A stretch of 64,000 nt of DNA from Ciborinia camelliae (Eukaryota; Ascomycota; Leotiomycetes; Helotiales; Sclerotiniaceae). Made by a program: the position numbers and the translations under genes. The notes under the pieces are model-generated. The model ran no database searches. It had not been told where the DNA came from and worked only from the letters and a program-made list of their open reading frames with translations. This document shows positions 46,473 through 57,728 of this stretch, in pieces. The stretch lies in assembly GCA_025890175.1 (NCBI GenBank), contig JANPYM010000006.1:1272376-1336375 (forward strand), read 5' to 3'. Every line of letters starts with the position of its first letter. The first letter of the stretch is position 1.

Positions 46473-47938
46473 CTATGGTTTGGTCGAAATTCTAGTATGA
46501 GATTGCCCCGGTGACATTGGAACCAGAGGTAATTCAAATCCATCCTCGACGTGTGATAGCTTGTAAGGGTCAACAATCTGCTCATGAGCAACAGAACTAG
46601 CACCAAGCTGGGAGGATTGCGAAACCTTCTTTGTCACCAAAATCTCAGTGTCTGGTGCAGTATTGTCATTAGTTCGAGAGCTCGACGTAAATCGCGATCG
46701 GAGGGAGTCTAGTCCCAGCAGACTTCCGAGGCTTGATAGGGGGTGGCGAAATGGTGGCCGAGCTATGATATAATGAAGAGTAGGGAGACAGGCTGCTATC
46801 AATGCAAGGCCGCTTTCAAGACCACTGTAATACAGGAGAATCGTAAGTGTTACTATTAATATAATTAGTATGGGTCAACAAAGCTGGAAAGTACTACCTA
46901 CAATCAACATCCGTATGGGCAGCATACCCGCCATTAGATATTTCCAATTGGACCATCAATCTTATAATGGCCGCAACTAGAGATCTGAAAGATATCAGCC
47001 AGGCTTGATAATATGCCATAAGTGACTTACCCAGCTGCGAGAAAGAAGATTCCAGTAATATAAAGCTTTTGGGACCTTGGCATTCTCAGAGTCCAGACCT
47101 GGTACTAATCAGTAAATTGCAAATAGCATGGCAGGAAATGAGACCAACCGCTGGCATTGGCAGAAGCCAAACTATCGCATCTGTTATGAGATCCGATATC
47201 ATAAGACCATCCAATCTCATGTTAGTATTGCATTCCATGATGAACATCAATGGCTTCCAGGGATTTGTAAAGTGTCTTCCACAACCAAATAACGTTGCAA
47301 ACCAAAACGCAACAGTCCAGAGTGAGCATATTACTAGAAGTCCCTTGCTAACCATATCAAATGACGTTCCTTTATTAACCACGAACAGACGGCGATACAG
47401 GAATATCGCACTGAGTTTGATCAGACCGTTTGCAGGAATCATGAGTAACCATATTATCCAATCGAGCTGGAACCGTGTTAGCAACCATATTTCTCGTTAT
47501 TCCCGGGCCATGAAATTTGTATACCAATTCCACTAGTTTTTGAGCAGGTACGATCTCTGTTAGTTGTGTCTCGAGCGTCGCATTGGGGAGTTGTGGTGTA
47601 GGATATCCAAGACTATGTTTTGCAGCACCTATTCATCGCGTTAGACCTATGGATGCCAATAGTGAGTTGCGACCGACCATATATAAGACATATGCCCATT
47701 CCAATGACAAAGATCTGTTAGGCATATATCAGTATAAACCCTCAATTAAGATATTATATCAAATGCTTACCAAAGCCAAAAGAATCGTGTAGTCATCTGG
47801 ACCAACCTTGACTTTCTGATACGAACGAAGCCAGAAACGAAGACCAACAACAATGATCCCTATGATGGGAAGGATTATTCCCGCAGAGATGACTTCTCCT
47901 GGCCCGACGAAAGCGATGGCAAGTTCGTTCGCAGACAT
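46473..47938 (-). CDS. Seven-transmembrane rhodopsin-domain (PTH11-like) protein
   Basis: Seven exons, 47938-47771, 47714-47678, 47628-47525, 47466-47149, 47098-47031, 46984-46898 and 46824-46473, encode 377 residues. Hydrophobic helices are spread through the first 280 residues: VISAGIILPIIGIIVVGL, YTILLAL joined to IFVIGMGICLIYG, WIIWLLMIPANGLIKLSAIF with the usual LIKLS..FLYRR family landmark, GLLVICSLWTVAFWFATLFGCG, DLITDAIVWLLPMPAVW and SGLESGLALIAACLPTL. The C-terminal tail is cytosolic and Ser-rich. This large ascomycete family of integral membrane proteins lacks the CFEM domain here; functions are mostly unknown, some members sensing surface cues. It may mark the right edge of the RiPP-like cluster or be unrelated. 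Confidence 0.82.
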
Positions 47939-49579
47939 AGCTTGTTTTGAAGCTAACTTTAGCTAAGGAAATTATAACGAGTAGATGTAGTTGGCAGACT
48001 ACGATCTATAAAAGAGAAATTGACCGAAGAGTCCCAGTTCAATAAAAAAACCAAGCTGCTTTTGCGAGCGGCGTCGACACCTACAGGCAGGCCATTTTTA
48101 TGCGATGTTTCTACCCAAACTCCATAACCAGCTTAATAGATATTCAAGCCAGGGTATTGGAGCTTGAAGATTGTGCAATATTGCTGTGCCTCTCAGAAAT
48201 GAGTGGTTGGGGAATATCAAATTTCTTCACGCCGCTCATGAATATGAAATGCAGGGTCTGAATGCTACGTTGAAGGGGCTGTCGAAGAAAATTTCCAGGG
48301 GGGTGGACATTGAATATACGAATTAGTAAAGATGAGAAAGGGTGTATGCTTATGTACCCTGGTATAATACCACCTGCAGTGTTACATTGACATTTTTGCG
48401 CCTGATAAGACAACCCACTCGCGTTCCCTTGATACAGTATCACCAACATTAGATGAAGATCTGCTATTATATATATATTATTATAGTATCGAAGAAGATG
48501 AAAGCGCTTACTATATTTGTTGGATAAATCACGTGCCGTAGGCACGTGATTTGTCCAACGCAAATATTTGACTCGGAAAATTCAAGACAATCAAGACCTG
48601 GGTGACCAAGGCGACAGGGGCAATTGAAAAAAAAGTTGCGATATAGCGCCTCTATTACTTATTATTATATTATCTTATATATAATTAAAAAGAAATTCTT
48701 AGTGTAAGAACTATTCTTATCAATCATCTAGTTTAATAAATAAATATTCCCTTCTTAATCAGTTAATATAATACTTTAATTACAATGCTTTCTACTAACA
48801 CCTTTAGAAAATCCAGAGGTTTTATATCTCTAAAAATACTTTTCGGTATGATGATTACTGTGAATAGATCTTAACTTCAAGAATCAAGAGAGACCAAGGA
48901 TCCCCATATCTAGTATGTACACCCTCAAATAATTCTATTTCAGGATCCCTGGGATCCCTCCGTTCATATCGCCAAGTACCGTCTGACGATACATACAAAT
49001 AATATCTACCGATAGTGTTGGAGCAGACATACATCACCCATCGATCTAGACCGATGATGTGATAACCTATCCCCGGACTCACTCAGGCCAAGCTCAATTC
49101 AGTAACCCCCCGGGATGAAAATCTAACAGCGGCTATTCCAGTTTCTGAGAGCGTCGCTTAATGAAACACTCTATTGCAACGCCTAGATCACTCCTCAGTA
49201 AGGTTGGGCGCTTTATAAAGCAGATGACAATCGTAATAAAGCATGCTATCATAAATTCATATCGGTACGTCAAAATTAACACATGAAGAGAAACACAAAG
49301 CAAACGAGAATAATAATAGTAAAGAACCAAAAGATTAATCATAGTAAACGAGGTTCATTCATTTTGAATAACTAATCCAAGAAACCAGTTATTATACGCA
49401 ATAAACAGAGTAAGCAGAGTTAAGGAAGATTATCTCCTCCCAAGCAATTCATTCGTTCTAGGTATAAGAGTTTTGACAATTTCTCTCCCATATCACATCG
49501 TAACTCTCCCAGATCTATGCATCGACCATTGCATCCCTCATCAAAGTCCCCTCCATCCCCAAATCCGCCGCCTTAGCCG
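47939..49579. other. Intergenic with AT-rich block and foldback hairpin
   Basis: Contains a strong hairpin (48513-48567) followed by a very AT-rich block (about 48640-48850), which may be a degraded mobile element. A 75-codon minus-strand frame (48855-49082; contains SSDGTWRYERRDPRDPEIELF) looks protein-like but has no recognised family and may be a gene fragment. Nothing else seen. Confidence 0.45.
48513..48567. repeat. 55-nt near-perfect foldback with GTA loop
   Basis: The arms pair as ATATTTG, then TTGGA, one mismatch, then AAATCACGTGCC, around loop GTA; the right arm carries a 2-nt bulge. The inner 12-bp stem is perfect and contains CACGTG. The trinucleotide-loop style matches the hairpins at 793-914. 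Confidence 0.75.
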
Positions 49580-50333
49580 TCAGTGTTTGACAGCCTCCTT
49601 GTGGTACTCTGCCTTTCCCTGCAACATGTAGTTGATTAGTCTCGATTATATTATATCTCCCGCCAGTCTTCACCCCGTCATCTCCTCATCTCCTCTCCCC
49701 CTTCTCATATCCAATCTCCTCCAACTTTCCATCTCTTTTCTCACACCATCTCCCCCTCTAAACATTCTTCCTCCCAACCACGCACATAAAACGCAGCAGT
49801 ACAAGTATAAGTGAAAGGAAAGGGGGGAGGATCCTTACATCATGCCCGTGTTTCTCCAACTTATCACCAACTGCATCAACAGCTGCGCGTGCACGAGTGC
49901 TAATTGGTGCTGCCGAATCTTTGGCTACATCTATTATTCCATGACAGGTTTCATTAGCCAAGCTCTGGTTTCCTATCTTGTGGATTGGAAGAAGTAGAGA
50001 AGAGAGCCCCTGGGGAATAGAACTCTTTTGGACAGAGAAAATAGAGAAAGAAAAACCAAAAACGAACTTTTATGAACCTCCTTACTAGTCTCCTTTCCTC
50101 CAGCCTGAGTCTTCTCCGAGACGTAGTGACCTGCGTTCCTATGGGACGAAAGACGGATTAGTACATCAAGACTTGGGAGAGTAGAAAGATATAAGATAGG
50201 GAAACGAGGAGATCAAAAGATTTTTTTTAGAATGATGAAGAAGAAGAGAGGAAACAGATGAAAAGAAGAATCATAATAAATCTCCTGCACATCCATAAAA
50301 CAAAGCAAGTTCCACGAACCTGATGGTATTCAT
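49580..50333 (-). CDS. grg1: Glucose-repressible / clock-controlled protein Grg1 (Ccg-1)
   Basis: Four small exons, 50333-50320, 50138-50068, 49930-49839 and 49618-49580, encode 71 residues, the same size as Neurospora CCG-1/GRG-1. The spliced protein reads MNTIRNAGHYVSEKTQAGGKETSKE, then VAKDSAAPISTRARAAVDAVGDKLE and a basic end AEYHKEAVKH; this order is diagnostic of the family. In Neurospora the gene is strongly induced on glucose depletion, by stress and by the clock; the biochemical role is unknown. Exon 1 holds only 14 coding bases. Introns are long for this window (roughly 180-220 bp), and the leader is pyrimidine-rich, as in abundantly expressed fungal genes. Confidence 0.88.
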
Positions 50334-51017
50334 CTTCAAGTTTGCGTGCGATATAGTAACCTTATCGTACTTCTCTTAACTTTTCTTTGTTTTCCGATAT
50401 ACGTTTTATTCAGTAGGTATCGATACCGAAGTAATTTAATTTAATTCGATGTTGAGTATCGTATCGTAGGTAAGGTAAAGGATGTATCGTATGCAATTGA
50501 GCTATAGTAATGTAGTAATAAAGGATGCGTATCTTCTCAGGTAGGTAGGTATCTCATGAAGTTTCCCGAAAGAAAAAATGAGGAGTATTTATTTCTTTTG
50601 AAGTGTGAGGTTTAAAGTTTTGATATAATTAGAAAAGCAAATCCTGGATCCCAAAGGGAAAGCAGGATCTTTATATAGGTAGGTACCTAAGTAAGAACCC
50701 CTCCTCCCCTCATCGTCATCGTCATCATCATCATTTCCCCTTTCCCATCGTCATCGCCCCTTTCCTTTCCTTTCCTTTCCTATTCTCTTTCACATCCAAA
50801 AACCGCACACACAAGAAAAAAGAAGAAGAAAACAAGAAAACAAGAAACCAGAGTTTTCATGACGTAGGTACGTAAGTGTGGGTATAGTATAGTTTAAATT
50901 CATGAAACGCTTTCCTTTATCCCCTCATTCATTTCATCCAATCCCTCCCTTCATTCATTCATTCCACCCAACACACCGCACATTTCCATCCGAGGGAGCA
51001 TCAGCTCCGTCAGCTCC

Positions 51018-51115
51018 ATCCTCAAATCCATCCTCAAATCCATCCTCAAATCCATCCTCAAATCCATCCTCAAATCCATCCTCAAATCCATCCTCAAATC
51101 CATCCTCAAAGGAAC
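51018..51115. repeat. 12-bp tandem repeat ATCCTCAAATCC, about eight copies
   Basis: Head-to-tail, nearly identical units. They keep an open frame (Asn-Pro-Ser-Ser) only because the unit length is a multiple of three. Confidence 0.9.
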
Positions 51116-51182
51116 GCCACCACCACCACCAACTACCGCAACTACTCTAGTACTCTAGCCCTCTACTTTCCTCCTCCAACCA

Positions 51183-51260
51183 TCCAATCCAATCCAATCC
51201 AATCCAATCCAATCCAATCCAATCCAATCCAATCCAATCCAATCCAATCCAATCCAATCC
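51183..51260. repeat. 5-bp microsatellite (CCAAT)n, about 15 copies
   Basis: Perfect pentanucleotide array. Each unit contains a CCAAT box, but the array lies between a divergent promoter and a 3' flank and is best seen as a microsatellite. Confidence 0.92.
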
Positions 51261-52383
51261 AGCCAGATCTCCATCTCCATCCCCATCCCCATCTCATCTC
51301 CATCTCTCGATTTAAAAGAAACAAACAATAAAAAACAATAATAACAAAAACAAAAAATGACAATCTCATGCAAGGGGGCCGGAACTGTGACTTCCTTCCA
51401 ATGGGATGCGACACTATCACAAACCACCACAAACCTACACATACGTCATTCACATTAACATTCCCATTCGCAAGCAAGCCAACGCAAGCAACCCCCCCCC
51501 CAAAAAAAACGCCCATCTGACTTCCCATCCACCAACAAGGACCTGACCTTCCTCCTCAGAAAAAAATCCAACCTCCAACCTAGACTTTTCATTCAAGTTT
51601 AGCTTTTCATCCAGGTTTTCATTTTCATATTCATTTTCATATTCATGTTCATAGAGACATAGGAATCCTTCCATAATAATCCTTCCACAGTACCTAGGAG
51701 AAGACCCACCCATATATACCAGACCAAAAAAAAGCTACGCTGTGTATAGATAGGTATATGGGGAAAAGCACCAGCACGGCAACCAATCAATCAATAAAAA
51801 ACCCACATCTAGTAAGTAAGCAGTAACGTGGTAATCCACAAAAATGTATCAATATCGACTCTCGAGGTTGATCAATCGAGGATAATCACTCGAGATCAAT
51901 CCATAAATATAATAAAACTATTGCCTCCACCTCATCCCCCTCCCCCATCCCCAATCCCCCATTCCCCCACCCAAAACCACGCCAAACGTACAAGAGGGGG
52001 AGAGAGAAAAAAAAAGACACCCTCCCAATCCCAACAATTCACTTTCACCAGAAAAAAAAAGCGCCAAGAAATGCGTATATACAAATACTGCGCCTTGAAT
52101 ATCCCACCCTACCTATCCACCCCCTCGCTTACGGAAAAGATATCTATGAACCGTGAATGCAATCATAATGCATTCAGTAGTGCATCCCAAAACCTATTGT
52201 GGTGCGAGAGACGATCCGTAATGAAATGGGTATGTTCGTCCATTAATTAAACCTTGCTCACTCCTAAACTCCATTTCCTGATAATTTGGATGTGTCGATG
52301 TTCGCTCGTTAACCTCTATTCGAATACGTTGTATGTCTGCTATCCTCAAGATAACAGTGATTAAGGTGCTATGAGATGTTGGG

Positions 52384-54393
52384 CTACCCTGGAAATACTG
52401 GGAGCTGCGAATCATCTAACACTTCGTCGAGATCAGCATCGTTTTCCTCGGTATTTATTGCCGTAGCGTTCATCATGCCAGTCATCGTTTGGTCATCATC
52501 AACAGCCGGGATAATTTGTGCACCCATACCCTGTTCAATAACATCATCTTCATCCGGGTTTGGTATTTGATCAGTTCGAGTCAAATAGGTGCGTAGACCA
52601 TTCACACCATCCCCCGAAAAGACACAGAATACATTGCGTTGATGTTCAGAAAATTCTATGAAGTGTCAATGAAGTGAAGTCGAGCATAAGAAGTGAATCA
52701 CTTACCACTCGGAGCTTCTCTACAAAACTGTTCGAGATCCACTCGAAGAAAAGCTTGAACACCAGTCAAACTTAGATGGGTCAATTTTGGACAACTCTTA
52801 AGCAGTTCAACTATGCTCTGTATTATCATTAGCAATGATGCCCTCACTCTTGGTCATATTCTACTCACCGGAAGGGTTAAATTAGTACAATAGCTAAGGT
52901 GTACTCTCTCGAGACAACTCCCAGTGTAGGCTGCGTCATCAGGGTGATGTCCTCGGTGACCTAATTGCCTTTGTCTTTGAGCGTGAGCCAACGCCATAAC
53001 ACTCTCATCGGTAATCGCTTGGCACTTAACTAGACCGATGCGCCTTAGCTTGGGAAGACTAGCTAGCTTTGTGACAGATGCATCTGTAAGGTGAATACAA
53101 CAACCGAGATCGATGTAGCGAATGCGATTGCATGACTGAACGAGTCTTATTACGGCAGCGTCAGTAATTTGTCCACAATGTCCAAGGTGGAGGTAGTGAA
53201 GGTTCTTTCCCAGCTTGCTGATGGAATGAACCGCATGATCCGTTAATAGTCTACATTTTGCAAATACTAGATTCCTCAACCTTGGAGCGACAGTAATGAT
53301 CTTCTCGACGGCAGCATCTGTGAGACGCAGACAACTGGTAAGATCCAATATCCGTAGATGATCATATGTTACTTTATGAGGTAAGTTAAGGAATGCGTTA
53401 TCGGAAATCGTCTCGCAATTCGCCAATCGAAGTTCTCGAAGGGCTTTTCCATTTGCGATGAGAGCAGTGATTGGATCGTTTCCAATCAATTTACACTGGT
53501 GGAGATCGATTTCGAGGATATTGCGGCAATTTTGAGCGAATGCCATGATGGCCCTGTCGTCTAATTGTTCACATTCATTCAATTTAAGCTAAAAAAACAT
53601 GTCAGTATAAATCTTGGATAAACCTGCAAGGACTTACACGTTTGAGGAGGTGGCAACTTTCTGCCACCTTCACCATAGAGTCAGAGGAGATTCCAACGCA
53701 CGACGTTATATTCAGACCTTGTAGTCGACGACAGTGCATTGCCAGAGCGAACATGGAAGTCTCGGTAATTTGTTTAACTCCCGAAATATCCAAAGCAAGC
53801 AAGTGACTGTTATCGGTGATAAGTCCAGTCAATCCACTATCCGTGATACCCACGCAGTTGGTCAAAGTTAATCGTTCCACCCTTGTGCATACGGATAGAG
53901 GGTGAACGGTTCCATCACTGACACGCTCTGATAAAATGGCCAAATTTAATCTTTTGATGAAATCTCGATATGCGAAGTAGGGGTTGTCCAAAGTAAGTGT
54001 GTTGCAAATGTGGCCAAGTTTCGGAAATGTTGAACATGCCGGTCGGTGCCATAATAGATCAACACTGTTCCTCGCCCATTTCTTAGATACTCGCATGCAA
54101 GATAAAAGGTCGTTTGGATGGCTGAGCTTTGCAAATATGTTGATGAGGACTTCTGCCGGTAGTCTGTTCGATGCTGATATACATGCGTCGGTCACAGCCA
54201 TATCTTGGAAAGTTGGGACGCCGATTGATGACTGCGAATCATTATTTCCGGTAAAGAAATCGGATTCTTCGTAATCGGCACGCGCGGGCGAATTACTCGT
54301 AGATGAGTGCGAATCATCACCTATATCAGGAGTCGCACGAGATGTAAATGTGGAGTTAATGAGAGGCATCCTGATGGTGGGTCGTCCCTTCAT
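52384..54393 (-). CDS. grr1: F-box and leucine-rich-repeat protein, Grr1/GrrA type
   Basis: Four exons, 54393-53638, 53588-52869, 52817-52706 and 52655-52384, encode 619 residues. An F-box lies near residue 75 (ASNRLPAEVLINIFAKLSHPNDLLSCMRVSKKW in pieces, with the LPxEVLxxIF core). About a dozen cysteine-containing LRRs follow (LTLTNCVGITDSGL, LRLANCETISDNAF, LVFAKCRLLTDHAV, IDLGCCIHLTDASV), then an acidic tail. Grr1 is the substrate receptor of an SCF ubiquitin ligase, targeting cyclins and nutrient-signalling proteins; Aspergillus GrrA is needed for ascospore maturation. The size and the F-box-then-LRR order fit. Intron 1 falls between LRRs. Confidence 0.94.
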
Positions 54394-56225
54394 GATGAAT
54401 AGACCAAGGAGGAGGGAGGGAGGGAGGAGGTAATGTCGTGAAGTATTTGATGTAAGAGCGATGATTTCAATAGCCCGATGGCTTCAATATAGCTTCAATA
54501 TATGTCGCAATATGTTTTGAGCCTCTTGATGAATGGATAGTAAGTCGAATGTTGTGCAAGGGGATGGAATGAGGAGGTTGCTTCTTGACAATTGTGGATT
54601 TGCTCAGCCTCGTCTTTATCGATTTTCCCCAGGGTTTGGAAAGTATTGTTAAGGTTAAAGATGTCGCCAAATTCCTGAATTCCAAGGTTATCTGTAATGA
54701 ACAAATGGTAAGAAGAACGAACCTCGATGTCTTATGGGAAATCAATTACCTGGAGTGTCGATCAACAAGAGTACTAGCCTTATTAGTAAGCAGTCCATAA
54801 CTGATCATTTGAAATCCATCCAATTCATCCATCAAAATTTACATTTGCGCAAACGATTAAAATTACAAATACTGTACAGTAGGTACCTACAATTATTCCA
54901 ACTTATAATTCATTCGGTAGGTAGAAAAAGTACCACAACTTTCTTATACGTACTATACCTAGATGACCATAATTACAAGACTCATTAACTAAACCCTATT
55001 ATTTGGAAATACATTCATGCATTCATGCATTCATGCATTCATGCATCTATTCATATGTTCATCTCATCGCATCCCATAACCCAAGCAAAGGAAATTCGAA
55101 TCAAAGCATCCCATCACATCCCATCCAATTCCATCTACAATACTCCATACCTAGTATAGAACTTCCAACTTCCAAGCCCGGAGTTCCTTGTGGTGATGAA
55201 AAAACACTCGAGGTGCATACCATCCAATGAAAACCACCAAAAACACCTGATCTATTTATAGAACCATATATGAATATGATGTGAACGGGATTATTTATCA
55301 ATACCTAGGATTCAATATCATAGGTATTTTTATTTTTAGATCCATCTCCCTACCTATCGGACTTTGTGATACCAAGGTAGGTATGATATAATATGATATG
55401 ATATGATGTGTAACTTGTGGCCGAACCTGCTGGTTCCTGATTTGTTCTGATTCCAGATGAGGATCAAATGGGGGACAGGACTTGGATTTCCATTTGGGAT
55501 GGTTCATGAACCCCCCTTTCTTCTTGCATTCACTACCTCCAGCTACGTAAGTGTATTGTCTTGTATGTACACTTATGTCACACTGCTATTTGTATGACAA
55601 TGCTAATCTGGATCAAATGAATACCTACCGAACCATTGCTTTTCCTTTTGGCTTGATGATGTCAGGAGCTGAACTTTTTAGAGCTACCTACCTAGGTAGA
55701 TGGATGTATGATTTGAGACATTAGAGGTATGGAGATAAGAAGGAATCTTATTTGGAGAACATCTTCTACATCCTAGGTAGGTATTTCAAGACTAGAAATC
55801 CCCCCCCCAAAAAAACTCAATGCTATACTAGGTACTATAAAGATAAAATGTAAATACAAAATTCCATTCAATCCCAACACCCAGATCAAATCAAATCAAA
55901 TATCCAAAAGATGAGTAACCAAAATGAACCTCAAAATGCAATACAGTACGGGTATAATTAGTAAACCCTTGCGATTGTAAATCTTACCTACTATTTAAAT
56001 TTTTAGCGTTTTCTTTCCTGTGCTTTCCTTTCCCCGGATTCCTGTAAGGCTAGGTAGAACCTAGCTACGCGAGATCATCATCAAATCATCAAATCAGACC
56101 AGACCAGATCAGATCAGATCAAGATCACGCCAGAGCTCCAAACATTCCCCTCTTTCCCCTCCCCTACCCTCCACCCCAAAAACATCGGTAGGAACACAAC
56201 ACACCATAACACAACCCGCAAAAAA
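54394..56225. other. Intergenic, palindrome rich, no gene seen
   Basis: Promoter of grr1 and of aim18, with ATTCATGC repeats near 55010-55040, several CCTAGG palindromes (55691, 55771), a poly-C/A tract and GATCAGATC repeats just before aim18. Confidence 0.45.
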
Positions 56226-57404
56226 ATGTCCACCAGCCACCTCCCCCTCCGCACCACCCGCATCCTCCGCACCCTCCCCCTCCCACAATGCCGGCCGCAA
56301 TGCCTACACCAAATCCGGCTCCACACCCGCACACTAACCAGCAAACCTCGGCCCTCCCCCTCTCCCTCCTCGTCCTCCCCGATCCTCGACCCCATATCCC
56401 TGCACCGGCTCGAAGCCAGCCGCCGCGCGTACCACAAACGACGGATAATCTATTCGGCATCCGGATTCATCGTCGGCATGATATGTATCTGGGTAACGGC
56501 AACATCGATCGAGCTACCTCCGCCGGCCAAACTCGATAGTTCGCGCCCGCTGGACTCGCTCTCGACTTCTGCGAAAGTGATTGTGAAAGCTTCTGGAGAA
56601 AAAAAAGAGGAGGAGGAGGAGGAGGAGCTAGTCGAGACGGGAACTTCGACGATTCCTACGTTTCCGAAATATATCTATATTTCCGATAACCACGATGGAG
56701 AAGAAGGAAGTGGAGGCGACAAACCCGGAACCCCCGCCGAAGAATACCAACTCCTGGGCCTCGGCATCCGCACCGTCTCCTTCCTGTCCATCCAAGTCTA
56801 CGTCATCGGCCTCTACATATCGCGCTCCAGCATCCGCGCGCTGCAATCCGAGCTAATATCTCGGGCCGGGCCCGCCGGCGCCACGACGCTGATCGGCGGG
56901 GAGAAAGACGAGTTACAAACGCTGCTGATGCACGAGACGCACGGGGAAGAGATCTGGAACGCGATATTAAAAAACGGCGGGGTAAAAACCATGATCCGCA
57001 TCGTGCCGACGAGAAATACGGATTTCCAGCACTTGCGGGACGCGTGGGTGCGGGGGTTAACGGCGCGGGCGCAGAGGAATCGTGGGGAGTATGGGGATGA
57101 GGCGTTTGGGATGGGGATGGGGGAGTTCAAGGGGCTGTTGAATCGCGGGAGTGTGCCGAAGGGCAGGGAATTGTTGTTGAGGAGGGATGCGGAGGGAAAA
57201 TTGGGGGTTTGGTATGAGGATGGGGAGAGGGGGAGTCAGTGGTTAGGAGAGGTGCGCGATGAGAGGATTAGTAGAGGCATTTGGTTGGGGTATTTGGCGG
57301 GGAAGAATGTTAGTTGTGAGCAGGCTAGGAGGAATATTGTGGAGGGGGTTATGGGGTTGGTGGAGAGGCCGGTTGGGTCCGTCGTCGGTCAGGTTCATGT
57401 GTAG
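56226..57404 (+). CDS. aim18: Mitochondrial chalcone-isomerase-fold protein Aim18/Aim46 type
   Basis: Single exon, 392 residues. The first 60 residues are Arg/Ser/Pro-rich without acidic residues, as expected for a mitochondrial presequence. A hydrophobic helix near residue 75 (IIYSASGFIVGMICIWVTA) would anchor it in the inner membrane. After an acidic linker comes the chalcone isomerase-like domain, with GLGIRTVSFLSIQVYVIGLYI, GGVKTMIRIVPTRNTDFQHLRD and the C-terminal GYLAGKNVSCEQARRNIVEGV. Yeast Aim18 and Aim46 have this domain order; they are thought to be haem-binding rather than enzymes. The coding DNA is unusually GC-rich compared with the surroundings and carries a run of Glu codons at 56607-56630. 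Confidence 0.87.
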   Translation: MSTSHLPLRTTRILRTLPLPQCRPQCLHQIRLHTRTLTSKPRPSPSPSSSSPILDPISLHRLEASRRAYHKRRIIYSASGFIVGMICIWVTATSIELPPPAKLDSSRPLDSLSTSAKVIVKASGEKKEEEEEEELVETGTSTIPTFPKYIYISDNHDGEEGSGGDKPGTPAEEYQLLGLGIRTVSFLSIQVYVIGLYISRSSIRALQSELISRAGPAGATTLIGGEKDELQTLLMHETHGEEIWNAILKNGGVKTMIRIVPTRNTDFQHLRDAWVRGLTARAQRNRGEYGDEAFGMGMGEFKGLLNRGSVPKGRELLLRRDAEGKLGVWYEDGERGSQWLGEVRDERISRGIWLGYLAGKNVSCEQARRNIVEGVMGLVERPVGSVVGQVHV

Positions 57405-57728
57405 AGACTGATTTTGTGTTGTATTGCATTGCATTTGAATGTATGATTATGATGGGTCGGATGGATGGATTGATGGCATAGCATAGCATAGCATGGCATG
57501 GCATAGCATAACAAAACATAGCACGGACGGAACCAAAAAGCAAACGAACCTTTATCTAGGCATCATATTCCCCATTCTATCATGCATTCAATCTTCCATT
57601 CAATCTTCAATGTCCCCGAAAGAAATATTCTATGCACTTTATGCACTGTATCCACTTCCCTCCCTCCATTCCTCCTCTAGTCTCTAGAAACCGCAACCGA
57701 CTCACTACCCACTCCTCACTTCTCCCTC
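57405..57728. other. Convergent spacer
   Basis: 3' flanks of aim18 and the glutaredoxin gene, with GCATA/GCATG simple repeats near 57480. No gene. Confidence 0.5.

Larger units (their letters stand above)
50334..52383. other. Intergenic, minisatellite rich
   Basis: Promoter of grg1 with GGTAGGTA patches, then two tandem arrays (51018-51115 and 51183-51260), C-rich and poly-A patches, and the 3' flank of grr1. Open frames over the arrays (NPSS and IGLDW peptides) are artefacts. Confidence 0.5.

Noticed and set aside
50902..51150. 82-codon frame with NPSS repeats
   Set aside because: It is a 12-bp minisatellite whose length keeps the frame open; no start context, domain or neighbouring exon supports it.
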